From NCBI GenBank assembly GCA_026874595.1, contig CM049311.1, forward strand, positions 55,369,676 through 55,433,675: DNA of 64,000 nt, in the 5' to 3' direction. The notes under the pieces were generated by a model. The model was not told the origin of the DNA. It saw only the letters and a list, made by a program, of their open reading frames with translations, and made no database searches. Of the stretch, positions 1 through 12,844 are shown piece after piece (positions within the stretch are counted from its first letter, which is position 1; each line of letters opens with the position of its first letter). The position numbers and the translations under genes are program-made. Source of the DNA: Sipunculus nudus. Taxonomy: Eukaryota; Annelida; Sipuncula; Golfingiida; Sipunculidae.

Positions 1-696
1 ATATCACACATACCAGGCTTAGGTCTGTAATGTATGTCACACTGACCGTGATCTAGTTCTCTTACGAATGTAAGACACACAGGGGTCTGGATGTGTAATG
101 CATGTCCCACTTAATGGGGTCTGCATCTGTAATGTATTTCACACTTAATGGGGTCTGGATCTGTAATGTATGTCCCATTGACCATGGTCTGGATCTGTAA
201 TGTATGCCAAACTTAATTGGGTCTGGATCTGTAATGTACGTCACACTTAATGGGGTCTATATCACACTTAATGGGGTCGGGATCTGTAATGTATGTCACA
301 CTTGGCGGGGTCTTGGTTAGTAATGTATGTCACACTGACCGTGGTCTAGAGCTCTTATGTATGTCACACTTAGTGGGGTCTGGATCCCAAATGAACACCA
401 CACTTAACAGGGTCTGGATTTAATATGTCACACCTACCAGGGTCTTGATTTGTAATGTATGACAATGAATTGGGTCTGGATCTGTAATGTATATCATACT
501 AACCTTGGCCTGGGCCTGTTATGGATAACACATACAGTGCTTTGATCTAATGTACGTCACACCTTCCCTGGTCTGGATCTTTTTGTCACTTTTTATGGGG
601 TCTGGAACCGTAATATTTGTTACACTTACCGGGTTCTGGATCTGTAATGTATGTTACACTTAGGGGCTCTGAATCTGTAATGTATGTTACACTTAC
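1..696 (-). repeat. Minisatellite of 33-35-bp units containing splice-site sequence
   Basis: About twenty degenerate units run from the left window edge to the exon at 697. On the minus strand a typical unit reads GTAAGT, then about ten bases, then TTACAG, then an 11-nt block close to ATCCAGACCCN. Each unit therefore resembles a 5' splice site, a very short spacer, an acceptor-like AG and a mini-exon. The unit next to the exon supplies the exon's own donor site. Many units have lost the GT (ATTAAG, CTAAGT), while others keep GTATGT, GTTAGT, GTAGGT or GTCAGT. The first three units stay in frame with the exon as an 11-residue repeat. The array continues beyond the window. Confidence 0.85.
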
Positions 697-834
697 CGGG
701 TTCTGGACCTGAGGTTGTGGTTGCGGATACTGCGGTTGGTAGGCAGCCATGTTGTGTAGCCGGTTCAAGTTTTTGATGACAAAGTCCTCCGTTTTATTGA
801 ACGACTCCACCATTGACCCTGACCCTTTTAAAAA
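697..834 (-). CDS. Internal exon of an unidentified gene (46 codons)
   Basis: This minus-strand exon is open throughout. It follows a CAG acceptor (835-837) and is followed by a consensus GTAAGT donor (691-696), both in phase 0. It encodes a polar stretch including ESFNKTEDFVIKNLNRLHNM, likely helical, and then a Pro/Gln/Tyr-rich tail (AYQPQYPQPQPQ). I do not recognise the family. It joins in phase to the exon at 1205-1288, which supports one gene running right to left and leaving the window. If the donor is not used, translation reads into the minisatellite and adds about 34 residues as three 11-residue repeats before a stop. Splice signals and phase agreement make it a good exon prediction, but nothing in the sequence gives a function. 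Confidence 0.6.
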
Positions 835-1204
835 CTGCATACAGTAAAAAAATATACATTACATTCAAAACAAGGAGAATTTTATTTTCTGCCAATATTA
901 ATCTCATTAGTCAATAATAGTTAAACCGTCTCATATTTGTAGAAATCAACATAGCCATGTCATGCCTGGTGATATGACATCGACATGCCTCTTACTTCTC
1001 CATTACATGAATCCTAAACATCTTAAAGTCCGTCCGTATACACCCATATCCTCGTCCATGTAGGCCGGATTCTCTACTCGCTCCCTCTGGGGTTGCCAGG
1101 AACTAGTACACTACACTTTTTTCATTGCCATGCATATGTTATATAAAGATGCCAGGCTGTTGATAACCTATGTTCAAATCCATTTCAGAGTCAATTCGTC
1201 TTAC

Positions 1205-1288
1205 CTCAGCAGGGTCCGGTACCTTCACAGCAGGACTAAAAGACGACGTCATGTTTGACCTTTGGAACAGTCCATTCTGTCGGATCAT
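1205..1288 (-). CDS. Possible first or internal exon of the same unidentified gene
   Basis: The minus strand is open for 28 codons from an ATG at 1286-1288 to a GTAAGA donor just below 1205, ending in phase 0. The neighbouring exon (697-834) begins in phase 0. The peptide includes RSNMTSSFSPAVKVPDPAE, a Ser/Thr/Pro-rich low-complexity sequence. A CAG at 1277-1279 could instead be an acceptor, making this a 72-nt internal exon starting at 1276. The intron between the two exons (835-1204) is 370 bp and contains nothing else I recognise. The real start codon cannot be fixed from this window. Confidence 0.45.
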
Positions 1289-1640
1289 ACGGGAGGTAGG
1301 TTTACCAGTCTTTAATATTCACGGAGCGCCTTCCCAAATCCCAACGCAGATTTATTTATTTATTTTTTCTTTCTTTCTTTTGGCGTCGGAATTGAATATG
1401 TTATCCAAAAGACAAAGGCTGTAAAATGTCAAACTTATCCACCAGGATTATTCTTTCCCGCTGAGGGTTGTGCTCCCTTCAACAAAATGTGCCGACTATT
1501 AAAGCTGTCGGGTATTGTGTCCGCGGGTAACTCAGTTGTGGCATTGTGTCTGTGGAGCTTTACATGAATGAGTCTTTCATTATACATTGCGCAACTTTTC
1601 AGGACAAGACGGACTTTTTTCAAAATGTGTTACAAATCTA
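1289..1640. other. Unassigned DNA upstream of the unidentified minus-strand gene
   Basis: The stretch holds a T/C-rich tract around 1345-1380 and no convincing exon or repeat. It could include 5' untranslated sequence or promoter of the gene at 697-1288, but no core promoter motif is clear. Confidence 0.3.
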
Positions 1641-3628
1641 GGGACCCATGGGTCTCGACGCTCAGCAGCATTTGTCTATAAGGATATATGTTTATGAGGT
1701 TGCCAAAATATTGGTCCTGTGATCAGTTTGAAGCCAACCTGTCTACCCAAACTGGAGTTATCATCCATAAACTAATTTGTGAATGGATGGGCCCTGTGAC
1801 CTTATACTTTGACCTAGCGACCCCAAAATCAAAAGGAAACTTCCCCCATTGGCAGGTGCATCACATGTCGATGATGGAAGGATTGAGATGAAAAGTTTGG
1901 CTTAAAATGCATCCACAATCTTTCTAAAGTAGTGGGTCCTGTGACCTTGACCTTCGATCTCATGACCCCAGAATCAACAGTTCTAACTTTAGTGTCGGGC
2001 CATATATAAGTCAAGTTTGAAACCAATATTTCAAACCAAACTGGGGTTATCATCTGGAAACAAATGCGTGGATAGATGGCCCCCATGACCTTGACCTTTG
2101 ATCTTGTGACCCCAAAATCAATAAGTTACTTCCACTTTTGGCAGGTGAGAAACATCTGCAAGATAGAAGGTTTGGGACAGAAAGTTTGGCTAAAATACAT
2201 CAACAATCTTTTTAAAGAAGTGGGTCCTGTGACTTTGACCTTTGGCCTTATGACCCCAAAATCAAAAGGGTTCTTACATTATTGGTGGGTCATATATAAG
2301 TCAAAAGTGAAACCAATATGTCCATCCAAACTGGAGTTATCATAAAGAAACAAATATGTGGACAGATGGGCCCCTGTGACCATGACCTTTGACCTTGTGA
2401 CCCCCAAATCAATCAGGTTTTTCCCCTATTGGCAGCTTAGCTATATATGCAAGATGGAAGGTTTGCGATGACAAGTTTGGCTTAAAAGGCATCCACAATC
2501 TTTCTAAATAAGTGGGTCCTGTGATCTTGACCTTTGACCTCATGACCCAAAAATTGAACAGAATCTTCCCCCATGGGCAGGTTAGCAATATCTTGAAGAT
2601 GGAAGGTTTGCGATGAAAGGTATGGCTTCAAATGCATATGCATTCTTTTTAAAGAAACGAGTCTTGTGACCTTGACCTTTGACCGTTGGACCCCAAAATC
2701 GATACGATTCTTACTTTAGTGGTGAGTCATATATAAGTTACGTTTGAAACCAATACTTCAAACTAAACTGGAGTTATCATCTGGAAACTAATTTGTGAAC
2801 AGATGGCCCCTGTGACCTTGACCTTTGACCATGTGACCCCAAATTCATTTATGCTCTCCCCATACTGGCAAGTCAGCTAAATGCGCAAAATGGAAAGTTT
2901 GGGATGAAAAGCTTGGCTTAAAATGCAGCCATAATCTTTTTAAATAAGTGAGTCCTGTGACCTTGACCTTTGATCTCCTAAACCCCAACATCATATAGTA
3001 TCTGGCTTTAGTGGTGGGCCATACTTAAGTCAAGTTTCAAACCCATGTGTAAATACAACCTTGAGTTATCACCTGGAAACAAATTTGTGTGGATGGACGG
3101 ATGGACAGACAGACAGACAAACAACCACGGGGTGATTACTATATGGCATCCACTTGTGGTCAATACACTCACCAGGTTTTGGGACACTAGATGTAATTAC
3201 AGCTGAGAAACTGACATGATTGTTGTCATTTTATTGTAAAAAATAGAGAAAAATATTCGTTAAAATAACAAAATTTACAGGTGGCGCCACCACTTTTCGG
3301 GAACTGACAAAACTAGTCATGGTCAATATTTAAGGGAAGATTCATGAGAATCCATGCATTAATTATCAAGATATTGGTGGTTTTGTACGATATTTTTGAT
3401 TAGTCGGGGGGGGGGGGGGTACTTTCAAGCCCCATAACTCGGCGGATATGGGTCACAGTGACCTAATTTCAGGTTTCCAAGGAGATTTTTTATTGACCTC
3501 CTTGGATGGTCACTTAGAAATTACTAAGACCAGCAGTTACGATTTGTGCCCTGCTAACGGACGGCCGGACGATCGGACGGACGACGGACAAAGCGCCATT
3601 CCTATACCTCAGCAGTCAGCTGAGCTAA
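1641..3628 (+). mobile_element. Helitron-like non-autonomous element, family H, copy 1 (about 2 kb)
   Basis: The left end is GGGACCCATGGGTC followed by GACGCTCAGCAG. The right end is CAGTCAGCTGAGCTAA at 3613-3628, preceded by a (GGAC)n-like tract (3560-3590). The same end pair bounds the 14824-16004 copy. The interior is two modules: an array of about 300-bp units carrying GTGACCTTGACC motifs (1688-3090), then a GGTGGCGCCACC module with a poly-G tract (3280-3600) shared with 14.9-15.9 kb and 19.5-19.8 kb. No protein is encoded. Pearl-type bivalve elements and non-autonomous Helentrons have a comparable layout. The class assignment is inference. Confidence 0.6.
1688..3090 (+). repeat. Tandem array with GTGACCTTGACCTTTGACC motifs
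   Basis: Diverged units of about 300 bp repeat the phrases CCTGTGACCTTGACC, ATATATAAGTCAAGTTTGAAA and GGAGTTATCATCTGGAAAC. Related arrays are at 18870-19320 and 27720-28640. TGACCTTTGACC is intact at about four places here, with decayed versions at others. The reverse complement fits a DR1 nuclear-receptor half-site pair. Confidence 0.8.
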
Positions 3629-4817
3629 AACCCTTGTGCGGCCTTGGGCAAGGCGAATTTTGAGGATAAAATTTTATAGCGTTTGGTCGTGAGAATAAAA
3701 ACAATCCGAAATAAAACCTGCGAAATGAAAGTTCTGTTTATTAGTTTAACTTTATTAATTTAAGAAAGAATGTTCATACAGCTGACCTTCTACCGGTACG
3801 TGCGCCCTTGATATGATATAAAGGAGCGGCTATAGAATCACGCACTGACATGAAAAGGGAAGTGTTTATACGGACGGACGATATGATGTCGAGAAATCAC
3901 GCGTTGGAGAAGAGGCAGGTGGCAAAAGTAAGACACGAGCATCTGGATATAAAAACATTTCTGTTCACACACGTGTCAATTCTCAAAAAGGTGCGTAAGT
4001 TATTCTATAGTAGTGCAAAACTGAATTCGATCGTTAATTTTTAATTTTTGTTTTGACATAAAAATGCAGTTTCCTAGATATTCGTTACACAAATTCACCA
4101 AAACGTGCGCCAAATGTAAAGGATTAAGTAAACTGGGTTGTGGTATGAGGTGAGGGATGATCAGTTGTGAATATTAATTTGGCATCAAACTTGTAGAAAC
4201 GAGGTCACAATGACCTACTTCAATTTTATGAAATTTCAGGTCCGTATAGGGCAAACTTTGTTGATATATACTGTCAAAATATTTCTGAACTGAATTCATA
4301 ACTATGACTCCGGTCACTTTAAAAAAATTGAGTCTTTCAAATATATACGCATTTCTCTAAACACTACAAACATAATAGCAGGCTATACTGTCGGCAATCA
4401 TGCACATTCACAAGAATGTAACACATACCGTTGTTGACTTCTTATTCACGAGGTTAACTTTTCGCTTTTTACGATTTTTTTTCATATTTTGCGATCTCAC
4501 CGTACAATAACCTACGAAGAGAAAATCCATTTTATGAATTAATTATACAAAGTAAGGCCCAAAAAAGGTATGGTTCTCAGGCACCGCCCGCGTCAATTCT
4601 ATTATAATATTAAAATAAATAATGTTATTATCATGCTTTTCCCTGATCATATGACATTTTTATCGAAACATACAAAAGAGGTAAAAATATGGCCAGAGAG
4701 AACCCATATACCTTTTTATTTTGGCCTAATTTGTTCACAAAATCGCACAATTCGAATATCGGACGAGTAGAAATCGTTATTCATTGTGGGCAGATAAATC
4801 GTAAGCTCTTGATTATT
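3629..4817. other. No recognisable gene or repeat
   Basis: This is AT-rich unique-looking sequence. Short open frames here (for example 3850-4044 and 4570-4770, plus) lack splice signals and protein-like composition. Confidence 0.4.
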
Positions 4818-5362
4818 TTTTATACGTCCATCATATAAAGGAAGTATTATGGTATACCCACCGTCCGTGAGTCCGTCCGTCTGTCAGTCCGTCCGTTAAT
4901 TATAGTGTCGCCGTGATAACTTATCGGGGCTTTGATGGATTTTCACGAAACTCACCATAACTTCGAAAAAAATAGATTATCTCGCCCGAGTTCGATTATG
5001 GCCAACATCTATGCATATTTAATAAGGTCACGGGCACTAGGCTACTTTGCGGTGTCGCCGCGATAATGTATGAAGAATTTTGATAAAACTTATCAAAAAT
5101 ATTAATCAATAAAATGTCTCGCCTAACATCGATTTAAAGCAAAATCCATGCATAATTAATGAGGTCAGGGGTCACCGCACTTTGGAGGCACCTTAGGGCT
5201 TCTCAAAAATCCTGAGGATTTTCATGAAACTCATTATACATATTTACCAATTGAGTTTCTCACCTGTATTATCTTCTCATTAAAATTCATGCATATTTAA
5301 TGAGGTCAGAGGTCACCAGATACACGCCGAGTGTATTATGCACGTCTGCGGTGCTCTTATTA
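4818..5362 (-). mobile_element. Family Q repeat element, minus orientation
   Basis: It shares sequence with 36845-37365 in the same orientation and with 54660-54772 in the opposite one. Read on the minus strand, it has tandem units of about 130-140 bp containing GTTATCGCGGCGACAC-like text, then a (GGAC)n tract (about 4862-4897), then a terminal hairpin-like segment ending in TATAA. That order (tandem units, GGAC tract, 3' hairpin) matches families H and P. Confidence 0.55.
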
Positions 5363-6421
5363 ATGATAGCTATCCTAGATTAATGGTAACATGTAAGATC
5401 AATCATTACTTATAATATCTATCTTGAATTACCTCTCATTCACAATGGTGTTTTTTTACGATAAATTCCGTTTGCAAAATTATTGAAATTGTAACTATCG
5501 CATACACAAAGGCAACTACATATATGTATCAGTCGATTTTTCATTATTATCATATACACATATATCAGTTATAATCCTACATAGAACCGCAGCTAGTTCT
5601 ACTACACATGAAAAGTCAAATATTGGCAAATGCTGCCAACATATAAATATATTATATATTTCACAATATAAGGCCTTACGGTTATTCTTTGAACTCTCTT
5701 TTACCTCTCCCAACGGCGGTAACCCCTTTCTCTCGCGCAGAACTCGAAGAAATCACCTTTCTTTTTATATGAAAATTCACCATTCGGTCTCATTGTAAAC
5801 TCCTTTAAACTGAAGTTGCATATAACGTATATTGTCGTTTTATCTAGCTGATATACCGGCATTCAGCTTTCATTCAGGAAGTCCGGTTACAGACATTGCA
5901 ATAGACATAATGTGTACATACTTTGTATAACCCATGGTACTGTGCAATATCATGTGTAAACCTGATAAAATAAGTCATTAAATGTGACATTTTATAAACT
6001 TCATTTATTTATATTTTAGGATTGTCTTTCCTATTAAATATACATGTATATTTGTCTAATTCACTGAGATCGCTTTTACCTGAAACCACTGCAATATATT
6101 TATGGCATTCTTGTCAAGATTGTCTTCGAATATTCATTATAATGTCCTTCAGAAGAATCAATGTAGTTCATGCGCTGGATTCAGTGACTTACATACAGTA
6201 TCACATTCTGTCGCTAGATGGCGCCACCTCTAATTCCATTTGTTGAAGGCACATTTGGCATTTACTCCGTTTATCTGATTAATCCAGTCTATTCTTAGAT
6301 TTGACCTACTGTATGCACTAATATTAATCTTTCATCCAGCCAGCTTTAACCATAAACTCCTTTTTTTAATAGGTTTATACATTGATTTCAAAACTGACTG
6401 GATCTCCCGTGTGTTATATTC
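5363..6421. other. Probable 3' flank and 3' UTR region of the B4GALT gene
   Basis: No exon beyond the stop at 6422-6424 was found. TTTATT near 6004-6009 gives AATAAA on the minus strand about 415 nt past the stop and is a candidate poly(A) signal. A GATGGCGCCACC motif at about 6218-6229 recalls the GGTGGCGCCACC motif of other repeats here. The rest is AT-rich with no feature I recognise. Confidence 0.35.
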
Positions 6422-6490
6422 CTACTCCGTGCCCTTGGCCCATCCCATGTCATCTGGTATCACCCGCCTCCTGACAAGTTCCTGCCAGGG
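6422..6490 (-). CDS. B4GALT: B4GALT coding exon 7: C-terminal tail and stop
   Basis: The acceptor is TTTTTTTCAG. The 23 codons, including the TAG stop at 6422-6424, read PWQELVRRRVIPDDMGWAKG and then T-E. The phase-0 junction with exon 6 and the strong acceptor support it. The tail is not part of the conserved catalytic fold and appears lineage-specific. Confidence 0.85.
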   Translation of the reverse strand, partial: PWQELVRRRVIPDDMGWAKGTE

Positions 6491-9400
6491 CTGAAAAAAA
6501 TAAATATGTTTATATACACATATTTATAAATAAATGTACACATTTACATATGTAAATAATATATAAATATACATATTTACACACACACATATATATTGGT
6601 ATTTTCATATTTAAGAGAATATGCATGTATTAATAAAATTTAAAACACAGCGATTAACATGCAAATTTAAAATGTCCACATATAGAAAAAAGTTTACCAT
6701 GATGTGTTTCAGAGAGTAATGTAGAGTCCCCTAAACAAATCATAGTAAGTGTCACTCGAGTAAACAATACATGCTGACATCAATATGTCTTGTTATGGCA
6801 TGTTGCACCATTATTACTTGGGTGTTACATTAATGGAGTGTCATGGACCTGCCTCTGGTTTGTGATGAAATGTCAGGGCATTCTGGGAACGGCTCAATGA
6901 AGAATCGATTAGACTTAAGTGTTGATCCGGCACATGATCCGGATCCAAAAACTTAAGCAGGGGGTAGTCACAAATCTCCAGTCACTTCTGCACGAATGAA
7001 CCTGGGAATATGGGCCATATAAGTGAATGGCGGAGGCCTGCATTCATTAGATTTCCCTTTTTTTATTCCCGTATAGGTAGCAAGAACGACAGGGGGTACA
7101 CGTTTACCTGCATGACGAGTTTCTCGTTGACGTTGACGTAGACCCAGGTGTAGAGCGGCCGTCTCTCTGTCTGTATCACGCTGTACTTGAGACTGTTCAG
7201 CCCGTCCCGTCTGTATCTCTCCTCACCGGTAAATAAATACTTAAATCTAAAAAGTCAAAGACATCAACTCAACACTGAGCACATATGTCTTAATTTTACT
7301 TTTCGGTTAATAGAAGTAAATTTCAATTCCTGAACTTAAACTTAAACGAATTTTCGGATAAAAATGATGTTTGAGGTCTACTCTATGTCATATTTTATTT
7401 CTTTTTCTAACTCAATGATAATGTCTTAAATGACAAGTACTATAGAGGCTTTCCGATGATGACGTCACGGCTTACTTGTAACAAATTGTTCCACTACCAC
7501 ATTGTGGTTGAGTAGACTTGATCTCGCTATCTTGAATCGTGCCAAATGTTAACCAACATTTTCAGGTAGTCATAAGGGCTGTGGTGGTTAGGTCCATTGT
7601 ATCTCCTTTTTAGAAAAACTTTAACCTCAATGTTTTTACAGCATCTAACTACATGGCAGCTCGCTTTCAGGGACCTTGCTTTATGAAGCCGCTCTGGCAT
7701 CTGTTTCTTTAATCAAGCAAGTGATCAACCCGAACTCATAACTGCAAATAAAATTAAACGTACCAAATGTAAACATTACATAAACAGGGCGTCCAGTTGG
7801 AAGTAATGGTAAAAAAATGGGAAAATGGGAATTTTAAGAGTAAAAAAATAGGAGTAATATAGGAATTTTATTGTTATAATAGGATAAAATAGGATTATTT
7901 CTGCCTACAAGATGGCCTTGGCGCACCCCCACAGCCATTTTAGTCATAAAAATAAATTTTATTGTTAGACAACTCTCTTAGGGGCTAACCGGGGTGGGGG
8001 CTTTTTTTAATCTCTCCTCAGCAAACATTTTTTTCTTGATTGTCACAAAATATAAGAACTTTTTCTAACCTGTTGAAAAGGGTTTTTACATATATATCAA
8101 ACAACATTCACCTGAGGATCGGGTCTTATCCAGTCTGTAGTGAATTTACACTGTTGTTTTCCTTATCGTAATATATATATATATATAACAGTCCAACCTG
8201 TCTGAACGACCACCTGTGAAATGCGGGCACCTGGCTATTACGACCACTAGAAATCAGTCCCTTTTGAAATTCCGTTATATTATCTATAGATAAAACCTAT
8301 GAAATACGACCACCTGGCTATTACGGATTACGGGCAGTTTTTCCTGACCAAAAGTATTACTAATTAATTGACCTGCCTAATGCGAGCACTCTTTGTGCTT
8401 CTCACTGACCAGCGCTGACCGGTCGGTTGATTGACCATGCATAAAGTTGCGGTCACTTGCACCGCTGCTGTTTGTTTTATTGGTGTGCGTGTGTACGGAG
8501 CACAGACTGCGAGCAACGTGACTGGCCCACAGGGACTTTTAATCCACATGAATGGAGGTACCCCGAAGTCAATCTATGATCTGTGCCTCTGTGATCTGTC
8601 TTTGATCTATTCAGTGAATTACCTCATATTACACAGATAAGTACATGTACATTTGTGTGCAATTACAAAACACATGTAACACAAAGATCTATCAAAGATT
8701 AATCAATAATTAAAATAAATCTCATGTGAATGTGCAAGAAAACGGGTGCATATAACTCCATGCCTTCCCATTCCCAATGACACACGTTCAGTGTCTACTT
8801 CTAGAGCTTTGGGTGAATTATATCATATGATAATTGCGCCTTTGATTTAAATTATATTTTCCTGCATTGTCACTTTATCAATTCTGCCTCAGATCTAATG
8901 CCACAGATCTAATAGAGACAATTGTGTAGTAAAATCATGAAATGTTAACAACATGATGACATTTAAATTAATGTTAATTAGGCCTTAATAAATATTAAAT
9001 GACCAAGTAATCTGAGATGGAACTGCATAAAACACAGAAAAAAACCTATTTTTTTACATGATATAGCCTGTCATTATGTTAACTGACTGAGCATGATTGT
9101 TATTCAGAGAATATTGCAAAGAAATAAAGTTCGTTCACGTTAATGAAGAAGCATTTTACATCCTTACTTTATCAAAGCAAACTGTAACTTCTCATTTATT
9201 AAGAAAATATTTAAGAAAGAACTGCACCAAAAGGTACGTTTTTATCATGCTAAAGATTTGTTTGTCTTCTTTTCAGGAGTTACATCATATTTTTGCTTCA
9301 GTCATTTCCACAAGACCAAAGCTAGGCAATGACACCACAGTGGCGAATTTAAAAAAAAAATATTATTTAATCATACAGAATGATTAAGTTAAACAGGAAA

Positions 9401-12400
9401 GAACAATTGATCAGTTTACTTTAAGGTTTTGTGTCAAGATACAAAGCACGCCCATTATTCCTATTCCCTGTGTTAGATGCCATAAGTAAATTATCCTCAT
9501 TAGATAAAAGTTCCAATAGTTTACAATTGAATGTTTGAACAATTTGAGGTTGGAAAATATTTGTTTATAAAGATGGCAAGATCTTCCTGGTGTGAGAAAA
9601 TCTATGCCTCATTAAGTACAGTAGTTAAGCACAAATGATAAAACACAACATGCCCATTAAATTAGGAATTATTCCTGAAAAAAAGGAAAAAAATAGGAAT
9701 TACTTCATAAGTAGAAAAAATAGTAAAACAATAGGAACTTGACGCCCTGCATTAAAGTAGGAACTGTTCAAACGTCGTCTGAATGATCTAGACGCCCTCC
9801 TAGCAAAAACAAAAACAAAAGATGTTTTTCGCTTGCTATGTATACTGGAAGTGTACGCGAGACATGCGGTTAGTTCAATTGCCCTTTTCATTGTTTTTTA
9901 AATGGACGCCAAAGCGGGCTCGATAAATCAAGGATTCTGAAAATGTATTGCTAACAGGAAGTTGTTCTACAGAAATCTCCGGGACCTATATGTATTTTAA
10001 AAGTACAAAAAAGTCATACTTAGGTCAGATTTGTTTTATAATAAATACAGAAGTAGCTGGTTACAAAAAGTCAACTTCCTTGTGGCAGCTATAAATACAT
10101 ACCGGTCGGTGTGTTTTACCTTTAAGCAAGGACCTTGTTTTACCTGTTTGGGTTTTCCCTGTCTTTCTGATGACTCAGCATATGATAGCGAGCGACCCTC
10201 TGTGGATACCGACTGATGTTAAGGTGGTGATGCTGGAGCCTAAATATATAAACATATTCGGGGATAAAACCGCACCATGCAGTAACAGTGTACCGCTAAA
10301 TATCTTTATATAGCTTTCATGAATATTTATTATGGATGCCTATCACGTATAGAACAGATAAAGCTTTTGCTATGAACAGAAGAACACTTTTTACAAATTC
10401 AAAAATAATTATCACTGGATCGACAGGTAAAAAGGTTAAACCGAATCATTAATATCTTCACAGATATCATGCTTTAACATATAAAGTATAAAAAATACTG
10501 TTATGTCAATTTTTTATTATATCAGGTTCCTTAAAATTGGCTCCTGGAAGAACCTTCAGCCCTCTTCAGGCTGACAGTATCCGTTACTTAATGTGTATCA
10601 TCATGTCGATCAAGTAACAGGGAGAATTTGAATGATATTCCTGTTGTTATGCCGGTTTATAGCGTTAAGAAAATATCTGTATAACAGAGTTAATTTCTTT
10701 TTTCTTTATTCCTGTCATAACAAGTGTGAATACCTTTTTGACATGTCGTCATCCTCGCCACCCCAACCAAAAAATATATTGGAGTACCCGTTGACCTTCA
10801 GAAAGTCTTCTCTGCGCATGGAAGTTACTCCCCCGAAAATATCCACGTAGGGTAACCTGAAAAATGCAGGTAGAAAACTATATATAACTTGCAGTAATTC
10901 AGTTCCAAGCCATGTGTTTGCACGTATGCACAGTAAATAGATTCTTTAGGACACAGGGCTTTTTTTTAAACCAGGTTATAATCTCTCTTTATCAAGAATC
11001 TACCGAGGCTGATTTAGAACACAGTATTTTTTTTAAACTAGGTTTTAATCTCTCTGTATCATGAACATATACGGTGGCTGTTGTAGGACACAGGGCTTTT
11101 TCTGTTATTAACCAGGATATAATCTCTAATTATCATGAATCTTCGGTGGCTGATTTAGAACACAGTATTTTTTTTTTAAACTAGGTTTTAATCTCTCTGT
11201 ATCATGAACATATACGGTGGCTGTTTTAGGACACAGGGCTTTTTCTGTTATTAACCAGGATATAATCTCTAATTATCATGAATCTTCGGTGGCTGATTTA
11301 GAACACAGTATTTTTTTTTAAACTAGGTTTTAATCTCTCTGTATCATGAACATATACGGTGGCTGTTTTAGGACACAGGGCTTTTTCTGTTATTAACCAG
11401 GATATAATCTCTAATTATCATGAATCTTCGGTGGCTGATTTAGAACACAGTATTTTTTTTTTTAAACTAGGTTTTAATCTCTCTGTATCATGAACATATA
11501 CGGTGGCTGTTTTAGGACACAGGGCTTTTTCTGTTATTAACCAGGATATAATCTCTAATTATCATGAATCTTCGGTGGCTGATTTAGGACACAGGGCCTA
11601 TTTTTTCTTTTCTTTTTTTTTTACCAGGTTATAATCTCTCTTTATCATGAATCTACGGTGGCTCATTTAGAACACAGGGCCTTTTTTTCCTTTTAACCAG
11701 GTAATTAACTCTCTTGATGATGAATCTACGGTGGCTAATTTAGAAAACAGGGCTGTTTTTTTTTTTAACCAGGATATAATCTCTCTTTATCATTAATCTA
11801 CCGTGGCTAATTTAGAAAACAGGGCTTTTTTTCTTTTTATCCAGGTAATCTATTCTCTTGATGATTAATCTACGGTGGCTGGTTTAGGACACAGGGCCTT
11901 TCTCTTTTTAACCAGATTATAATCTCTCTCTTTATCATGAAGGTACGTTGGCTGATTTTAGGACACAGGGCTTTTTTTCTTTTTTACCAGGTTATATATA
12001 ATCTCTCCTCATTATGAATCTACGGTGGCTGATTTAGGACAAAGGGCTTTTTTCTTTTAAACCAGGTAACCAACTCTCTTGGGGATGAATCTACGGTGGC
12101 TTATTTAGGACACAGTGCCTTTTTCTTTTAAACCAGGTTATAGGCCTAATCTCTCTCTTTATCATGAACCTACGTTGGCTGATTTAGAACACAGGACTTT
12201 TTTCCTTTTTTTATCAGAATAAAATCTCTCTTCATCACGAATGTACGATTTCTGATTTAGAGCAATAGACTTTTTAATTTATCTCGGGTATGGATATATA
12301 TGCATGTATGCGGAAACGTTTTTAAAATGTGTTTTTCGCGCGGCTGGAGTCACAGTTCTTTGTAATATTTGGGATAAATCAGTGTATTTGTTTTCTAGGC

Positions 12401-12790
12401 TAAACTTAATAAAGACCTAGGCCTACTTTAGATTTTGAATGATTTAATTAAAATATAGTTCTGAGTACTGAATTAACCATATCATGCATGAGTGTCCATA
12501 ATCCCGTATGCTTTAATACAGTGGAATTTAATTAAACCGGCTACAGGTCCGAATCCTAGATTTTCAGTAGGCTTAATTGTCAATCGAGTAACATTTTTTT
12601 GTATGAACCAACGTCCTATGGATCCTAGTCTGGGTCCGAGTCAAATAAACAATAGCCTAAATGTCCATTTTCAGTTAGATTCATTTTTATATTTAATTAA
12701 GGTCATACTGTTTTGAATGGAGATAAGGCAACAATTAATATAAATACCTGATGAAATTTACCCCTAAATGCAGTTTGATTCAAACAATTT

Positions 12791-12844
<54 letters not shown>

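Noticed and set aside
8364-8640. Overlapping plus and minus frames near 8.5 kb
   Set aside because: They fall in a nested CGACCACCTGG-type repeat and match no family I know.
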